NCBI GenBank assembly: GCA_022835595.1
Contig: BQUP01000008.1
Location: forward strand, 806,001-870,000
DNA from: Cystobasidium ongulense
Lineage: Eukaryota > Basidiomycota > Cystobasidiomycetes > Cystobasidiales > Cystobasidiaceae
Length of the DNA: 64,000 nt
Direction: 5' to 3'
Shown here: positions 48,801 to 59,937 of the stretch, piece by piece
Numbering within the stretch: the first letter of the stretch is position 1
How the letters are laid out: each line of letters begins with the position of its first letter
Notes under the pieces: generated by a model
Databases searched by the model: none
Seen by the model: the letters and a program-made list of their open reading frames with translations, nothing else
Told to the model about the DNA's origin: nothing
Translations under genes and position numbers: made by a program

Positions 48801-49600
48801 AAGGATCTTGAAGGCAAGCAAACAAAGATCGTGTCGGTTGAACTTTTCGAAAATGCCACCCAAGAAGTGAAAGCATCGTACGTCCAACGCACAACTCCAT
48901 ATTCTGCTTCGGGCTAACCCGCATTGCGAACTGTAAAATCAGTACAACCTTCTCCAGCTACGGCAATCACCAGCCTTACGCTTTGTCTAAAGCGTACATA
49001 TTCCCAGGCCGCATCACAAGCATGTCGACCTCCCAGACCAAGCACGGCGTCACTTCAAAAGCTTTGTTGGGTAGGCTATACTTTGGCTTCTAGCAATTAG
49101 CCACCTAGCTGATCCCCGCTATTCTTGCAGTTACTACTTCCACGGACCAGATTGTCGCAATACCCAGACGTTTCCTAGATCCCCGTCGCCCAATGCAAAA
49201 GCCAACGAAAGCAGAAATGGAAGAATATCTCGTTCCGTATGAGCCTGTCATCCCAGTCGATTCTAAATGGGTCATCTCTCATCGCTACCGCATAGCTGGC
49301 ATAAAAGGTGTCTTGACGAGCTCAACGATACTGGAGTCCACCAGCCAGATTTTAGCGTACGGCATGGACTTGTTCGGCAGTTCGGTCTCGCCAAGTGGCC
49401 GATTCGACGTGCTTAGCCGAGACTTTAATAAGGCACAATTGATTGGCACGACGTTGGGCTTAATGGGTGCGATTGCTGTACTCAGGCCAATAGTAAGTCT
49501 CTTTCTTCTGGTCGAAGAAAGTCATACTCGTATCAAGACTCACGGATTCATTTCTCAGGTCAATCGAAAAAAGCTAACCGAGCGGTGGTATCCTGCATAA
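45854..49600 (+). CDS. EMC1: ER membrane protein complex subunit 1
   Basis: Eleven exons (45854-46109, 46214-46273, 46341-46614, 46685-47222, 47280-47999, 48060-48362, 48423-48501, 48562-48877, 48943-49070, 49131-49492, 49559-49600) give 1025 aa, near the usual 950-1000. A signal peptide covers about residues 1-25. A beta-propeller region starts with DWHLELVG and VYTATQKNVLAALDPKTG. The C-terminal EMC1 domain has VLGDRSTLYKYINPHL, AIPRRFLDPRRPM, ILESTSQILAYGMDLFGSS, a hydrophobic membrane segment and the ending NRKKLTERWYPA. EMC1 is the large lumenal scaffold of the EMC insertase, which places tail-anchored and multipass proteins in the ER membrane. Exons 2-4 depend on my choice of splice sites, the least certain part. 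The last intron (66 nt) is stop-free and in frame. Confidence 0.93.
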
Positions 49601-49908
49601 GCTGGATGGTGTAGTGATAGACAAGCATGTAGTACACTGAACGGAGGGTGCAATAAGCATATCCTGAAAGAGGATCCGCGGATGATCATCGTTGAATTAG
49701 GGGCCATTGCATTGGTCATCCATAATTGCATTGATGATTAAGACGGATCATATCGAGTGATTAGGGGGGAATTCGCTAAATGACAACAACGGATCAGGCT
49801 ACCAGCGCCTATCGACTTCCCGACTGAAACGGACCATACTACTATTCCATGAAATTCCAAAAGTCAAACAGTCTATGCTTATGGGAGTAAGCTACTGTCA
49901 ATGAAGCA

Positions 49909-51262
49909 CTACTCAACGTTACGCTTCCTAAGCAATGAGCTAGTCGGTGTCGACGTTGCGTTCGTAGGCTTGGCTCCAATGCAGACTCCCCAACCAATCT
50001 GGAGGTTCATGCAATCTGAATCGATGGCTGGATTATACGAGTATAGTTGATCAAGGCTAAGGTTAAGATCTTTTGACCAGTCCAAAAGCCCTAAGCAGAC
50101 TTCGCCCGAGACGACTGTGTGGTAGCGTGTGCAGCCTTGTTCGACGGTGAGTGTTCCAGGTGCACTGTGAAAGAACAAGAAATACTGCGTCAATATCGAA
50201 AATAGAAGTGCGATGATAAGATATTTGGAAGAATGGAAACTTACACATCGGAAGGAGTAGTCAGAGTTGGTGTTTTCGATTTAGACTTTGATTTAGAGTG
50301 TGTCTTCTTCAAGGATGATTTCTTTGTAGTCTGAGGTAGGAAAAGGTTGATAGACTCTGTACTTTCTGGGGTGGGTGCGATATAGGCAGCTTCTGAGGTA
50401 GGTGTGCTTTCTTCTTCTTGCGATGATGATGGCGCTGGTGCCGAGGCTTCTCCTTGAGAGTCGGAATTATCATCCTGTTCCTTAGTGCCGACAACGTTAT
50501 TCGTGAGAAGTGGATTAGGGGCGTTGGCGTTTTGATTGCTAGAATCGTTGGAAGGTGCGGGTGCAGCGGCTGAAGAAGATGATTGAGGTTCCTCCTTGGC
50601 AGATTCTGTAATGAGAATATAAGGAAGAATTTAGTATGCGTTTGCGTATTGTGAGCCGTGGCCAGGGGTGTCAGAAACATACCTGATGAGGTCCAAGGTG
50701 CGGCTTCGGAGGAAGAAGTAGAAGAAGAAGACCACTGTTCCTCTTGGTCGTCTCCCTCATCTTCCTCCTCATCCTCATCATCATCGTACTCTGAGCAATC
50801 CCAATTTTCCTCTTCATCATCATCGCGTTCCATGAGTGATGCTTGTCTTCTAACGCGCATGGCAACAGGAAGGGGCACGTGATTTTCACCACCACCGATA
50901 GCAAAAGGAGAAGCGACATCACGTTCTCCTAAGCCATATGCTAGATTTCCGACGACAGCTAGACCAGCAGAGGTTCTCTTTCGATATTGAAATTTTGATT
51001 CTGCATTTCGGCGGAAGATAGGACCTTGTCTTGCTGATAGACCAGACGACGGTGATCCTGTAGGAGTAGATTCATCGATGCGTGGACCAGGACGCCAGAT
51101 TGGTCGGAGATGAGCGCGAGCGTCAGCTGCTAGAGTGGCTTCTTCGGAATTGCTTGAATAACCAGTTGCAGCTGGGAGTGGGGCGGGGATTGCAGTGGTG
51201 AGAGTGGCTGAAGTAGAGAGGAGGACGAGAGACAGGGCGAAGTTGGCAATTGAGGACTTCAT
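49909..51262 (-). CDS. secreted LysM protein 1
   Basis: Exons 51262-50683, 50605-50245 and 50164-49909 give 398 aa. A signal peptide covers about residues 1-24. A region with dibasic sites follows, then WDCSEYDDDEDEEEDEGDD and a Ser/Thr/Pro-rich linker with KSKSKSK near its end. One LysM unit runs from about residue 315 (APGTLTVEQGCTRYHTVVSG) through LYSYNPAIDSDCMNLQIGWG to a short basic tail. Fungal LysM domains bind chitin oligomers. Secreted ones hide fungal chitin from host sensors or shield the wall, and both are possible here. The long acidic and Ser-rich spacer is unlike the short classic effectors. It is the first of four LysM genes in a row on this strand. Confidence 0.85.
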
Positions 51263-52982
51263 ATTGGTCTGTTATGCAGATGCGTCGTTGTGAATGATGT
51301 GTATCGTGTGAGACGCGTCTTAGTAGCGAGAGGTTTGGCGAAGTATAGGGTAGATAGATAATGGGTTGGGTGGACTTAGGGACTTGTCTTCTTTGTATGA
51401 TAGACTTGTAATGAATGTGAGTGGGAGCGGGTTTCCCAAGTGTGTGAACTGACGGTTGCTTGTGTTTGATAGCTTCAGTTAAAAGAATGTGTGGATGATA
51501 CTCGAAGGAGTGATCAGGACGTATAAGGGCTATCTCGAAAGAAAAGCAGAGAGGGGGTCGAAGAGGAAATATGATGTTGTTAGGTTAGGAAGAGAGGAAG
51601 AGAAGGGACAGGAAGATCCAAGAAGCACAAGAGAATGAATAACCAAATGCGGAAGATACCAAAGACGCAAAACAAGACCAATTTAGCCAAGCATGCATGA
51701 AGAAAGCAAGGCAGAAAGACGCGTTAAACCGCAACTATTCTTCGCAATCTTGGAAGGCATTGAGAGAAGGTATGAGAGTGTTTACGCGTGTTGTTTAGTG
51801 GGAGATGCTCGAGAGATGCGCTTGTCGATATGATATGCTACAGGTAATTTAGCTCGGCATTTGCATCTCTTTCGTGTAAACAGCTTCTCCCTCTGCGCCA
51901 TGGCATGGTGTTTGTTGCCATCCAATCGATGGGCTTGGACTCGCTTGCTTGCTCTGGGGTTGGTTTTTCGTAAACAGAGTTGAGGACGGTTGGCAGGAAT
52001 GTAGGCAAGCACGACATACATCGCTGAGCGCTTCAGGCAAGGCACGCATGTGACTCTGAAACGACGCGCCTGATATTGCGGCGTATGATTCAAAGACGCG
52101 TCTTCATCCAATGACAGCCTGTGTGAACACTCCTGGATGAGCCCTTGATGCTGTGCTATCATACCAGAGCCCGTGGCACGATGGCGCTGCAGTCATCGTG
52201 TTGCAAGTCGCGTCGACAGAGGACTGTGATCGACACTCTTCTTGCACGACATCTTGCTCTCTGTCCTTCTCTCTGCTCTTCTCTCTTCTCAACTCTTCTT
52301 GTTCGCCTGCATACCACACGGTCCTCTTCCACACCTCCCTGCAAGCATTACACTTCCTCCGTACTTCTTCACAATCACATGGAAGCCGCACGATTGCGGA
52401 TCGCTTGCAGCCTTCTGAGCAGGCGACATGACAATCTACATATCGACAGCCAACAACAGACTAGACGTCTACGTAAGTGCAGAAGGCTGTTCAGTAATCA
52501 TCTCCAATAGAAAGCGAGACGAAAGAACAAGGCATGTATAAAACGTTCATATTGTGTGTGATTATTCGGGTGGAGGCCAGCACCAAAGCGCTACCTGCGC
52601 AGAAACTATTGGGAAAGGGTGGAATCCACACCAGTGCCAAAATGAAAAGTACTACAGAGTCAAAAAAGGGAGAAACAAGGAGTAATAGAAAGAAAGAAAG
52701 CGAAAGAGGGGGGTAATAGTTGAACACTAACAAGCATTTGCTGATAGTAAGATAAGATCAAAAAAGGCTTTTCATAACCGTATTCCAGCGATTTCTTCCA
52801 CAATTCCTTCCTTTCCCAGGAGCGCAACGCCCTCAAAGACCATTCACTTGCAGCCTGTACAATAGTGCTGATCTTTTTGGGGATTTTTCAGCCGTTAAGT
52901 CGTAGACAAGACCAACTGATCAACCAGACGATACAGAATGTCGTGCGCCCAACTCGGCTGAATCAAAGCCATCTTGCGGTTT
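51263..52982. other. spacer between LysM genes 1 and 2
   Basis: Promoter region of LysM gene 1 and 3' flank of LysM gene 2. Purine-rich runs (about 51520-51720) and CT-rich runs (about 52250-52320) give overlapping chance frames on both strands. No gene is supported. Confidence 0.45.
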
Positions 52983-53886
52983 TTACTTTTTTGACGAAAC
53001 ACCGGTATTCAGAGGTTCTTCACCGCTATAACCGACGCAGTAAGAAGTTCCGATCCAAAGGTTGAAGCATAGGTCATCGATAGCAGGGTTTAGGCAGTAT
53101 AATTGATCAAGAGTGAGACCTAGATCTTGATTCTCTTCTACCAATTTCAAGCAGATATCACCAGCTTTGATTTCATAGTATCTTGCACAACCTTCGTCTG
53201 CGGTGTATGTACCTTCGGCGCTGTTTTATGGCAATGACAGCAGTGAGTCAGCGATATGATATCATGGAGATCTCTGTTTTTTTATTTTGCTTCCTGTCTC
53301 ATCTCCCATTTGCTTGTTGTTCCGTCTGGCAAGTTCGGTGCACGTGCCCCGTGCGAGGGAAGGGTGCCCAAACAAGGCGAGGGGTCGAGAGAGGACAGAA
53401 GCGAGAAGAAGAAGCAGCTTACACGTTGTCGGGTGTGGTGACAGACGAGGATGGGGCCACAGCAGCGGGAGTAGGAGCGCTCTTGTTGCTGTTGCTGGTG
53501 GACTTTGCAGGCTGTGTTGGTTCTGGCGTGGTTGAAGGTGATTCCTGCGACTTGACGGCGGCCTTGACTTGGGCAGGTTGCTTGACAGGCTCAAAGACAG
53601 GGACGTCCTTGTTGTCTTGTGGTTGCTCTTCTTCATTGTCATTGTCCTCTTCCTCGTCGTCGTTGTCATCGTATGCTACATACTCTTCGTCGTCGTTGCA
53701 GTCCCATTGACCCTCTGCCCTCTTTACAAGCATGGACGAGTCCATGGCGACGACATTGGGCAGACCAGAGCGAGCACGGAGGAGCGAGTTGTCGAAGTGT
53801 TCAGGAGCAGCGAATGAGAATGCGAGTGCCAATGTGCCGGACGAGGCGAAGAGTGTGCTGCAGGCGAGGATGGCGGATGTGCGCAT
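52983..53886 (-). CDS. secreted LysM protein 2
   Basis: Exons 53886-53423 and 53220-52983 give 233 aa. A signal peptide covers about residues 1-24, followed by a short pro-region ending in a KR site. An acidic block begins WDCNDDEEYVAYDDNDDEEE, then comes a Pro/Ser/Thr/Lys linker. One LysM unit (AEGTYTADEGCARYYEIKAG, then LYCLNPAIDDLCFNLWIG and SYCVGY) runs from about 157. The W-D-C plus acidic block also occurs in LysM protein 1, so the two are likely paralogs with a rearranged linker. The ATG 53886 gives the signal peptide; longer in-frame starts upstream do not improve it. Confidence 0.87.
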
Positions 53887-54707
53887 GGTGAAGGGATGGG
53901 TGGGGGTGAACTGATGGAGAACCGTAAGAGAGAGTGGTGGACGTCGAGTGTACCGTGTATGAGTCTTGATGTCTGTCTGCTGTATCTTGTCGAAAGAGTG
54001 TGCGTGAGTGAGCGAGTTGGATGGAATGAGAAAGTCCATCATTTCATTGCATTCGTGAGCTCTGGTCTTCGCACAAAAGCACGGACAAACAGGCCAAAGC
54101 ACGGGAGAAGGCTATTCCACGACACGGCATTCGAGTCGCAGTACCGTCAAGCATTACTCTGCAGTCACCACCACTACTCACTCACTACGCTCGTCTTCTT
54201 CCTTCCTCTTTCCATCCATTATCATCATCATCATCATCATTCCCAGTAAACAGGAACATCCAAGCGATCGAGGCAGAATTCGCCACCATTTCCATTGCAT
54301 TATTCGGCAACCCCTTGTTTCAGAGTAATTGAATGTTGGAGGAGAGGTCTACGCGATTCATTAATGAATTATTGAAGATGCAATTGATGCAGGTTCGAGA
54401 AGTACGAATAACAACTTGCAAGCATCCAGAACTCGACTGGCTCTTCGTGCTTGTCAGAAGCAAGACTGATCGGTTGCTTTGCATCACAGCAGCAGATGGC
54501 CATGTAGGGTATAAAAGAAGTACGGCAATAGCTATCTACCACTTACAATAGAGGTATACATTCAACAATCCCTCGCAGACTAAATAGACAGGCTCACGCG
54601 CTCAGTCGGGTGTATTGGGTATCTTCACAAAACTCGACCTTTGGGTATCTAAGACTGGTCTTTACTAACTCTGCTACTCTCAGGAGCACCTATACCTTCT
54701 GTCTTCT
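53887..54707. other. spacer between LysM genes 2 and 3, with ATC repeat
   Basis: Mostly promoter DNA of LysM gene 2. A short (ATC)n tract lies at about 54220-54241. No gene is supported. Confidence 0.5.
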
Positions 54708-55665
54708 CTATGGGCAATTTTCCTCGGATGTCATCACCCCATCAACAGGCAGAGGCAATGTTTCAGGATCCTCCTGTACATCCGCACCTTCAATTCCAAC
54801 GCAATAACTATACCCCAGCCATAGATTAGAGCATAGAGAATCGAGCATCGGGTTCGCCTGGTAGAAATCGTCCAGTGTCAAACCAGTCATGTACTCAACT
54901 TCCGCTACTACTGAAAGACAGTAATCTCCTTCTTTGATAGTCTGATAGCGGGTGCATCCTTCTTCGACTGTTAGAGTCTCGGGAGCACTGTCATGATTTG
55001 ATAACGATATAGGTCATCAGCTTGCCGTGTTTGTGTAGAAAGCCGCAGATCCACTCGTGCAGTGCGTGCCGGTCCGACTTACACATTCGCAGGAGTGGCT
55101 AATCCTACGCAATAAGCTAATCCAGGTTCCAGGTTCGTACATTCTGAATTGATACTAGGGTTCATAGTATAAAATAGATCCAGTGAGGTATTCAAGATTG
55201 TATTAGCTTCAAGGATGGAATTGCAAATATCCCCTTCTTGAACTGCATAGTACGCTGTGCAGCCGGCGTCTTCTGTGTAGGTATCGAGAGCGCTATCCAT
55301 TTGGTAGCATGATCATTTATTCATCCCAACAAGCCAAGAAAAAAAGGAGAGAATGAACGATGTCAGCGTTTGAGGTATCTAATATCGAATATCAGCTATT
55401 TTCGTTTCAAGTGTCCGACCTACATATTATCAGGTGTAGTATCGCCAGGTTGGCAATTTGGGATGTTGACATCCACAATAGGTAAAGTAGCAGGACCCGT
55501 ATTTCTAGGTTCCAAAGCACCATGGTCGCCTCTCTTCAGCATCATTCGAAGATCTGAATTGTGTCGGTGGGCTCGTCGCTGGAACTGCATGTCTGGTTGT
55601 GTAGCCGAGACGAAGGTCGCTAATGCGACCGCCGAGGCGCTGATGAGTAGGGTGTGTCCGTGCAT
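54708..55665 (-). CDS. secreted protein with two LysM domains
   Basis: Exons 55665-55424, 55292-55083 and 54988-54708 (start of the last exon certain to within one base; 54987 fits the frame) give 243 aa. A signal peptide covers about residues 1-21, then a short basic region with KR. LysM unit 1 (ALDTYTEDAGCTAYYAVQEG, NPSINSECTNLEPGLAYCVG) fills exon 2. LysM unit 2 (APETLTVEEGCTRYQTIKEG, NPMLDSLCSNLWLGYSYCVG) fills exon 3. This compact two-LysM layout is the classic LysM-effector form (Ecp6/Slp1 style), without the acidic spacers of its neighbours. Exon 2 is 210 nt and phase 2 at both ends, so it could be gained or lost without breaking the frame. Confidence 0.88.
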
Positions 55666-58157
55666 GGTAGGGACTGTAGATGGGTGTTATTGGACTTGCT
55701 TATTTTCCTTGTTAATGATATAGGTCGCCTTCGTTGTAGGGAGCGTAGTGTGTAAGTGGACGTGGGTGGGCTAGCTGCGCTGTATCTATCGCAAGTGTAT
55801 CTTTAAGAATTAGGCAGAAAGGAAAGAAGGAAAAGGGAAAGGAAGGTTCGCGTTTCGGTCTGAAGATTGTCCCCTCACATGACTCTCTCTTTGTTGGGAT
55901 TTGCCGGACCGTGCGACCCAAATCATGCTTCACCTTGGTACAAGAAAGGGATCCGTGTCCCAAAGCAACGATGCCAAGGGTTACAGGAGCCCTGCTGTGT
56001 CGAGAGTACGAAGTCTGTCGGAGGCAATCCAGACAGAACATACGACGCGACCTCGAATAAAGGAACGAGAGGATGTAGCATAGCAGTTTCACATTCATTA
56101 GGTGAAGGGGCTTTTTCCCTAGCCTTCTCTTTCATAGAAAGCCTATACTTTGGCGCACGAGTCTTGCAAAGGGAAGGATCAGAAAGAAACAGGAGGTATG
56201 CGTGAACCGTTGCAGTATGAAGGATGTGTAGCGGAATTTTTCGGAGTTTAGCGTGGAGTCAAGAAGGAAGAAGAGCTTCAGGTACTGGATGAGTGGCACC
56301 GAAGAAAGCCCGATCGGCTTTGCAGCTTGGAACCGCTGACACTCTTCTTTCTCTGGTCAATACAATGGCTGGTCGATACTGAGCTGTAGACAAGAAGGAA
56401 AGGCTCTCTCCAGAACTTGATCAACGGGATTAACTCCTTCGGCTGGTTCCGTCGCTTCAAATAGTGGAAATTGACTTGACGAAGAAGCTAATTCCATCCT
56501 CACATTCTGGATCTGCCTCCCACTATATATTACCTGGGTACTTGTGTCAAGACGCTCAACAGTTCTTACTCTTCCACAAGTCTAGACTACACAATGTGCT
56601 TGATGCTCTTGCATCTTCTACAATGACTGGAGTTCCTGCCAGTCAACTTAGTATTTGCCTATTTGCCCAACGACAATTGAAAGTTCTTTCCTAAAGTTTT
56701 TTTGGCCTTGAATGATTCGTATTGCTGTCATAGTGACCAGTTCTCTGCTAAGTGCCGTTGGTGAGAGCGCCGCCAGTCGAGTATCCTTATTGTAGGCGTC
56801 TACAAAGTCACCTTACTGGGAGACCGCTCTGCAGGAATGTGAAACTTCATTCCCCGACCATTATCGAGCTCTGCAAGTGTCAACAAGGAAAGAGCGGGTA
56901 AGCCTAGGCTTCCTTCAGAGCAATCGCATCGGGATGCCACGGACCGGCTGAGCCATCAGGTTTAAGCCTCGTATTGGCTTCCATCTCTATCACTAGAAAG
57001 CAAGTGGGAGCTTCAGATGCTGTATTCACCACCACGTTACACGGTATAGCAGAAGTCGCCGTTGAAACTTGAGTTCACGCACGTATAACGGTAGGCGTCC
57101 CTATCAGTCGATTTCGGACCATGATCTAGTACTTCCCACAGGTTGCCCTGAACAAGACCCATTCGTTATCAGCGATTCGCCTTACTTCTACCGCTGATAA
57201 TGATAAGCGGAGATGCCAGCTGCGTACACGGTCGTTGATACCAGAACGGATGACTTGAGGTTGATCCGACATGATACTGCTGTAAAGTCAATGTGCTAGA
57301 CGATCCGGTTGTGGGAAGAAGAAGAAGAGGCATGTTGGAGGTCGAAGGTCCCGAAAGCGTCAATGCCTGGTGCAAGCACGAACGGTCTCTTGTACCTGTA
57401 CCAACATTTCCATATATCGAGTATAACCTAACTTGCTTAGAGACACTGTGGAGAACAACAGTGGCCCCCGAGGATAGCAAGCAGTTGCCTTCAACTCAGC
57501 AGATTCGTGCAGAAGTACATCACCTTCGCGAGCACGAGGTTGGCAGTACATCATAACCGTAAACTAGTACTAGGGCGCAAAATCTAGACGACCGATCTGC
57601 TTCGTGACGGGACCGGAACGTTGCATGATGGAGAACACGTGACGCCTATCGAGAGCTTTTGCAGCAGTAATGGTGCATAACCAAAGTCTTTATGATAAGC
57701 AAGGGAAGCTCACGGCGAGCGTGGAAAGATCCAAAAAAACATTCGAAAGCAGTAAGACTCAGACAGACTGATGAAACGAAGAAACTATAGTTACAAGGTG
57801 CCCTAGCCGATTCTTAAATCTTTCCCTGTCCTGTCAAATAGTCTTTTTTGAATGTTCGTACGCGCTTGAGGTGAGGAGTGAGGACTAGCCTCATCCCCAG
57901 CTGTACGGAAACGGAACGTACGTGATGTAGGTGAACCTCCAGAGCATGTAATCTTACTCCTTGCATATCCGGTATGTATAGAGAGAAAACCCTGTGCCTG
58001 GATTTTTTCCAAGATGTCAACCCATCGAGGGTTGGAAGGAAAGAAAAGGGAGCTTGCACGCAGATGTAAATCGCGAGTGGAAGGGCTATAGAGACATTTG
58101 ATGCTGATACTATAGAGACGGAAGGTGTTGAGAACGAAGAGCTATCTCGTGATAGGT
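55666..58157. other. 2.5 kb intergenic region
   Basis: No supported gene. Short frames on both strands (56464-56694, 57169-57480, 57814-58059 and others) have no recognisable features and do not join through convincing splice sites. The ends hold the promoter of LysM gene 3 and the 3' flank of the LysM-DPBB gene. A fast-evolving small secreted protein could be missed here. Confidence 0.4.
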
Positions 58158-59937
58158 TTAAAGGAAACCATATTCGACTTGGAAAGTACCGTCCGCTCCG
58201 TTCGAAATAGCATCAAAGAGACCTTTCGAAAGGTCGATATGTCGGTTACTGGATTGATCAGCGCACGTAGGGCATAGGTCGGCAGCTGCGTTTAGCGTTT
58301 AGTAGAAGAAGAGAGCGCAGAGCATTGTTAGCTTCTTCGGACTTAATTCTTCACATTTTGGCATATCAACTTAACATACCTTCAGCTTGCACCATCTTTC
58401 CAGTAGCCTTGTTTGTGATACTAAGCTTCTGACCACATCGAGCGCCATTATTGTAAAGTGAAGGAGGAAGAGCGACGATGTAGTCTGAGTCACCTCTCTT
58501 CTTTCCGCACGCGCCTGCATTACCGTGTTGGCTGAAATTGCGGGAGGTCGAGATCAGGTCCCCATCACACTGACATTAGTTATTACTGAGATTGATGCTC
58601 ACAAAAAATAAGTGGCTGTTCCAGTGTAATCTGCTTTCCTGCCTGAGCCGTTTCCGTTATTGTCATGCTTCTGAGTGGGTTCGGCTGCTGTTGGCTGTGC
58701 GACAGACGCTTCCAATTTGATGTCAGGCTTGGCACTTGGGACAACGTTGTTCTGTTGTGGTTCTGGCGGGGGCTTGGAATTGGCTTTTGTCTCATTAGCT
58801 TCGGCTTTGGACTCGGTAGGTGCGGAAGGAGTTTTTGTGGGAGCAGCGGCCGGTCGCGAGGACTCAGCTGGCGCAGGAGTGGAGGAAGAAGCGTCGGCAG
58901 CAGAGACACAGCTGGTCGTGGAACAGGTCTTTGGTCAGTTTTTCGGACAATGGGGCACGCGAAGGAAATGAAGACAAAAGCATACTATGCGGCGTCGATC
59001 TCTAGGTTCTGGCAAGCAGCGTCTACAGAAGGATTGTTCTTGTAGAATTCCTTCAAGAGTGCATCATCTCTTGCTCCAATGAGTTTGTAGCAAGAATCGC
59101 CTCTAACCGCAGTGGCGAATTTTGTCTGAACAACGAGAATGCAATAATAAATGTCAGTTTGGAAAAGGTCGCGACAAAGTCTGAAAAGAGAGAGAGAGAG
59201 GGAGAGGGACAGAAAAGGCTTACGCATCCATCTTTGCCTGTAAGAGAGCCTTTCGCGCTGTCATACAGACAAGGTCAGCTTCACAATATACCTGGAAGAC
59301 AAAAAAAAGGGAAGGCTTACAGGTTGGCTGGAGTATCGAGAGTGACAAAGCTTACGTTACCACCGTCAGCGATAGGTGAAGTTGTACCGTCTTCGTCTTC
59401 GCAATCCTCCTCTTCGTCGTCTTCGCACTCTTCAGCATCATCATCGTCTTCGCACTCTTCGGCATCATTGTCGTCTTCCTCTTCGCACTCTTCCTCGTCC
59501 TGATCATCGTTTGTAGTGGAAGTAGCAGACATCTTTTGCTCATTCTCCTCGCCACGTTTGACAACCTGTGCCTTTTTAGCAGGGAGGACGATGCCCTCAT
59601 GAAAGAGTCTGAGAGCGTTTGCGACGAGATAAGGAGATCCATGATTGGAAGACTCGCCTTGTTGAAGGTGCTTGTCGACTACATCACCGATGGTGGATGC
59701 AGAGGAGGTGGTGCTGTTTGAGACTGTCGAGTCGACCTTGTCTTGTCGAGGCACAAATGTGGTGGCGTTCCTTCTTGCGAAGGTGGAGGATCCTGCTTTG
59801 TTCGACGAGGAGAGGTCGACAGCGTTGCGACGAGTGAGACGCTGCATTCTTCCTGGAGTTTCGTAGCTGCTCTCAGCGTGGATGGTGAGAATGGGGGCGA
59901 TGACCCCCAGGGCCAATGCAGTGGAGTAGATCTTCAT
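58158..59937 (-). CDS. secreted LysM plus double-psi beta-barrel protein
   Basis: Six exons (59937-59321, 59257-59224, 59125-58986, 58911-58603, 58531-58380, 58285-58158) give 459 aa. A signal peptide covers about residues 1-21. A KR-ended pro-region is followed by an acidic repeat block around residues 150-190 with units like DDAEECEDD. A divergent LysM unit (AKGSLTGKDGC, TAVRGDSCYKLIG, NNPSVDAACQNLEI, YCV) runs about 206-265. A long Ala/Pro/Ser/Thr linker leads to a C-terminal double-psi beta-barrel from about 365: GTATYFFQHGNAGACGKK, SDYIVALPPSLY, ADLCPTCA, IDLSKGLFDAIS and GTFQVEYGF. The DPBB Asp in AADLC and the Cys pairs are present. The barrel is of the barwin/RlpA/expansin-like group, members of which bind or loosen wall glycans or act as effectors. 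Chitin binding plus a barrel suggests a wall-directed role, which is inference. Confidence 0.85.

Noticed and set aside
50309-50640. Basic His/Pro/Lys-rich C-terminal part of the long LysM-1 frame
   Set aside because: It reads through an intron (GTATGT...ATTACAG); splicing restores a Ser/Thr linker that leads into the LysM unit.
53262-53669. Thr/Arg-rich frame opposite and overlapping LysM gene 2
   Set aside because: A shadow of the acidic and Ser-rich coding frame.
56464-57480. Possible small secreted protein genes in the 2.5 kb gap
   Set aside because: No signal peptide followed by a Cys pattern or splice-consistent extension could be found; the frames look random.
58583-58909. Pro/Leu-rich 108-codon frame inside the LysM-DPBB gene
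   Set aside because: Wrong frame of exon 4; the frame continuing from the LysM unit gives the Ala/Pro/Ser linker and the DPBB domain.
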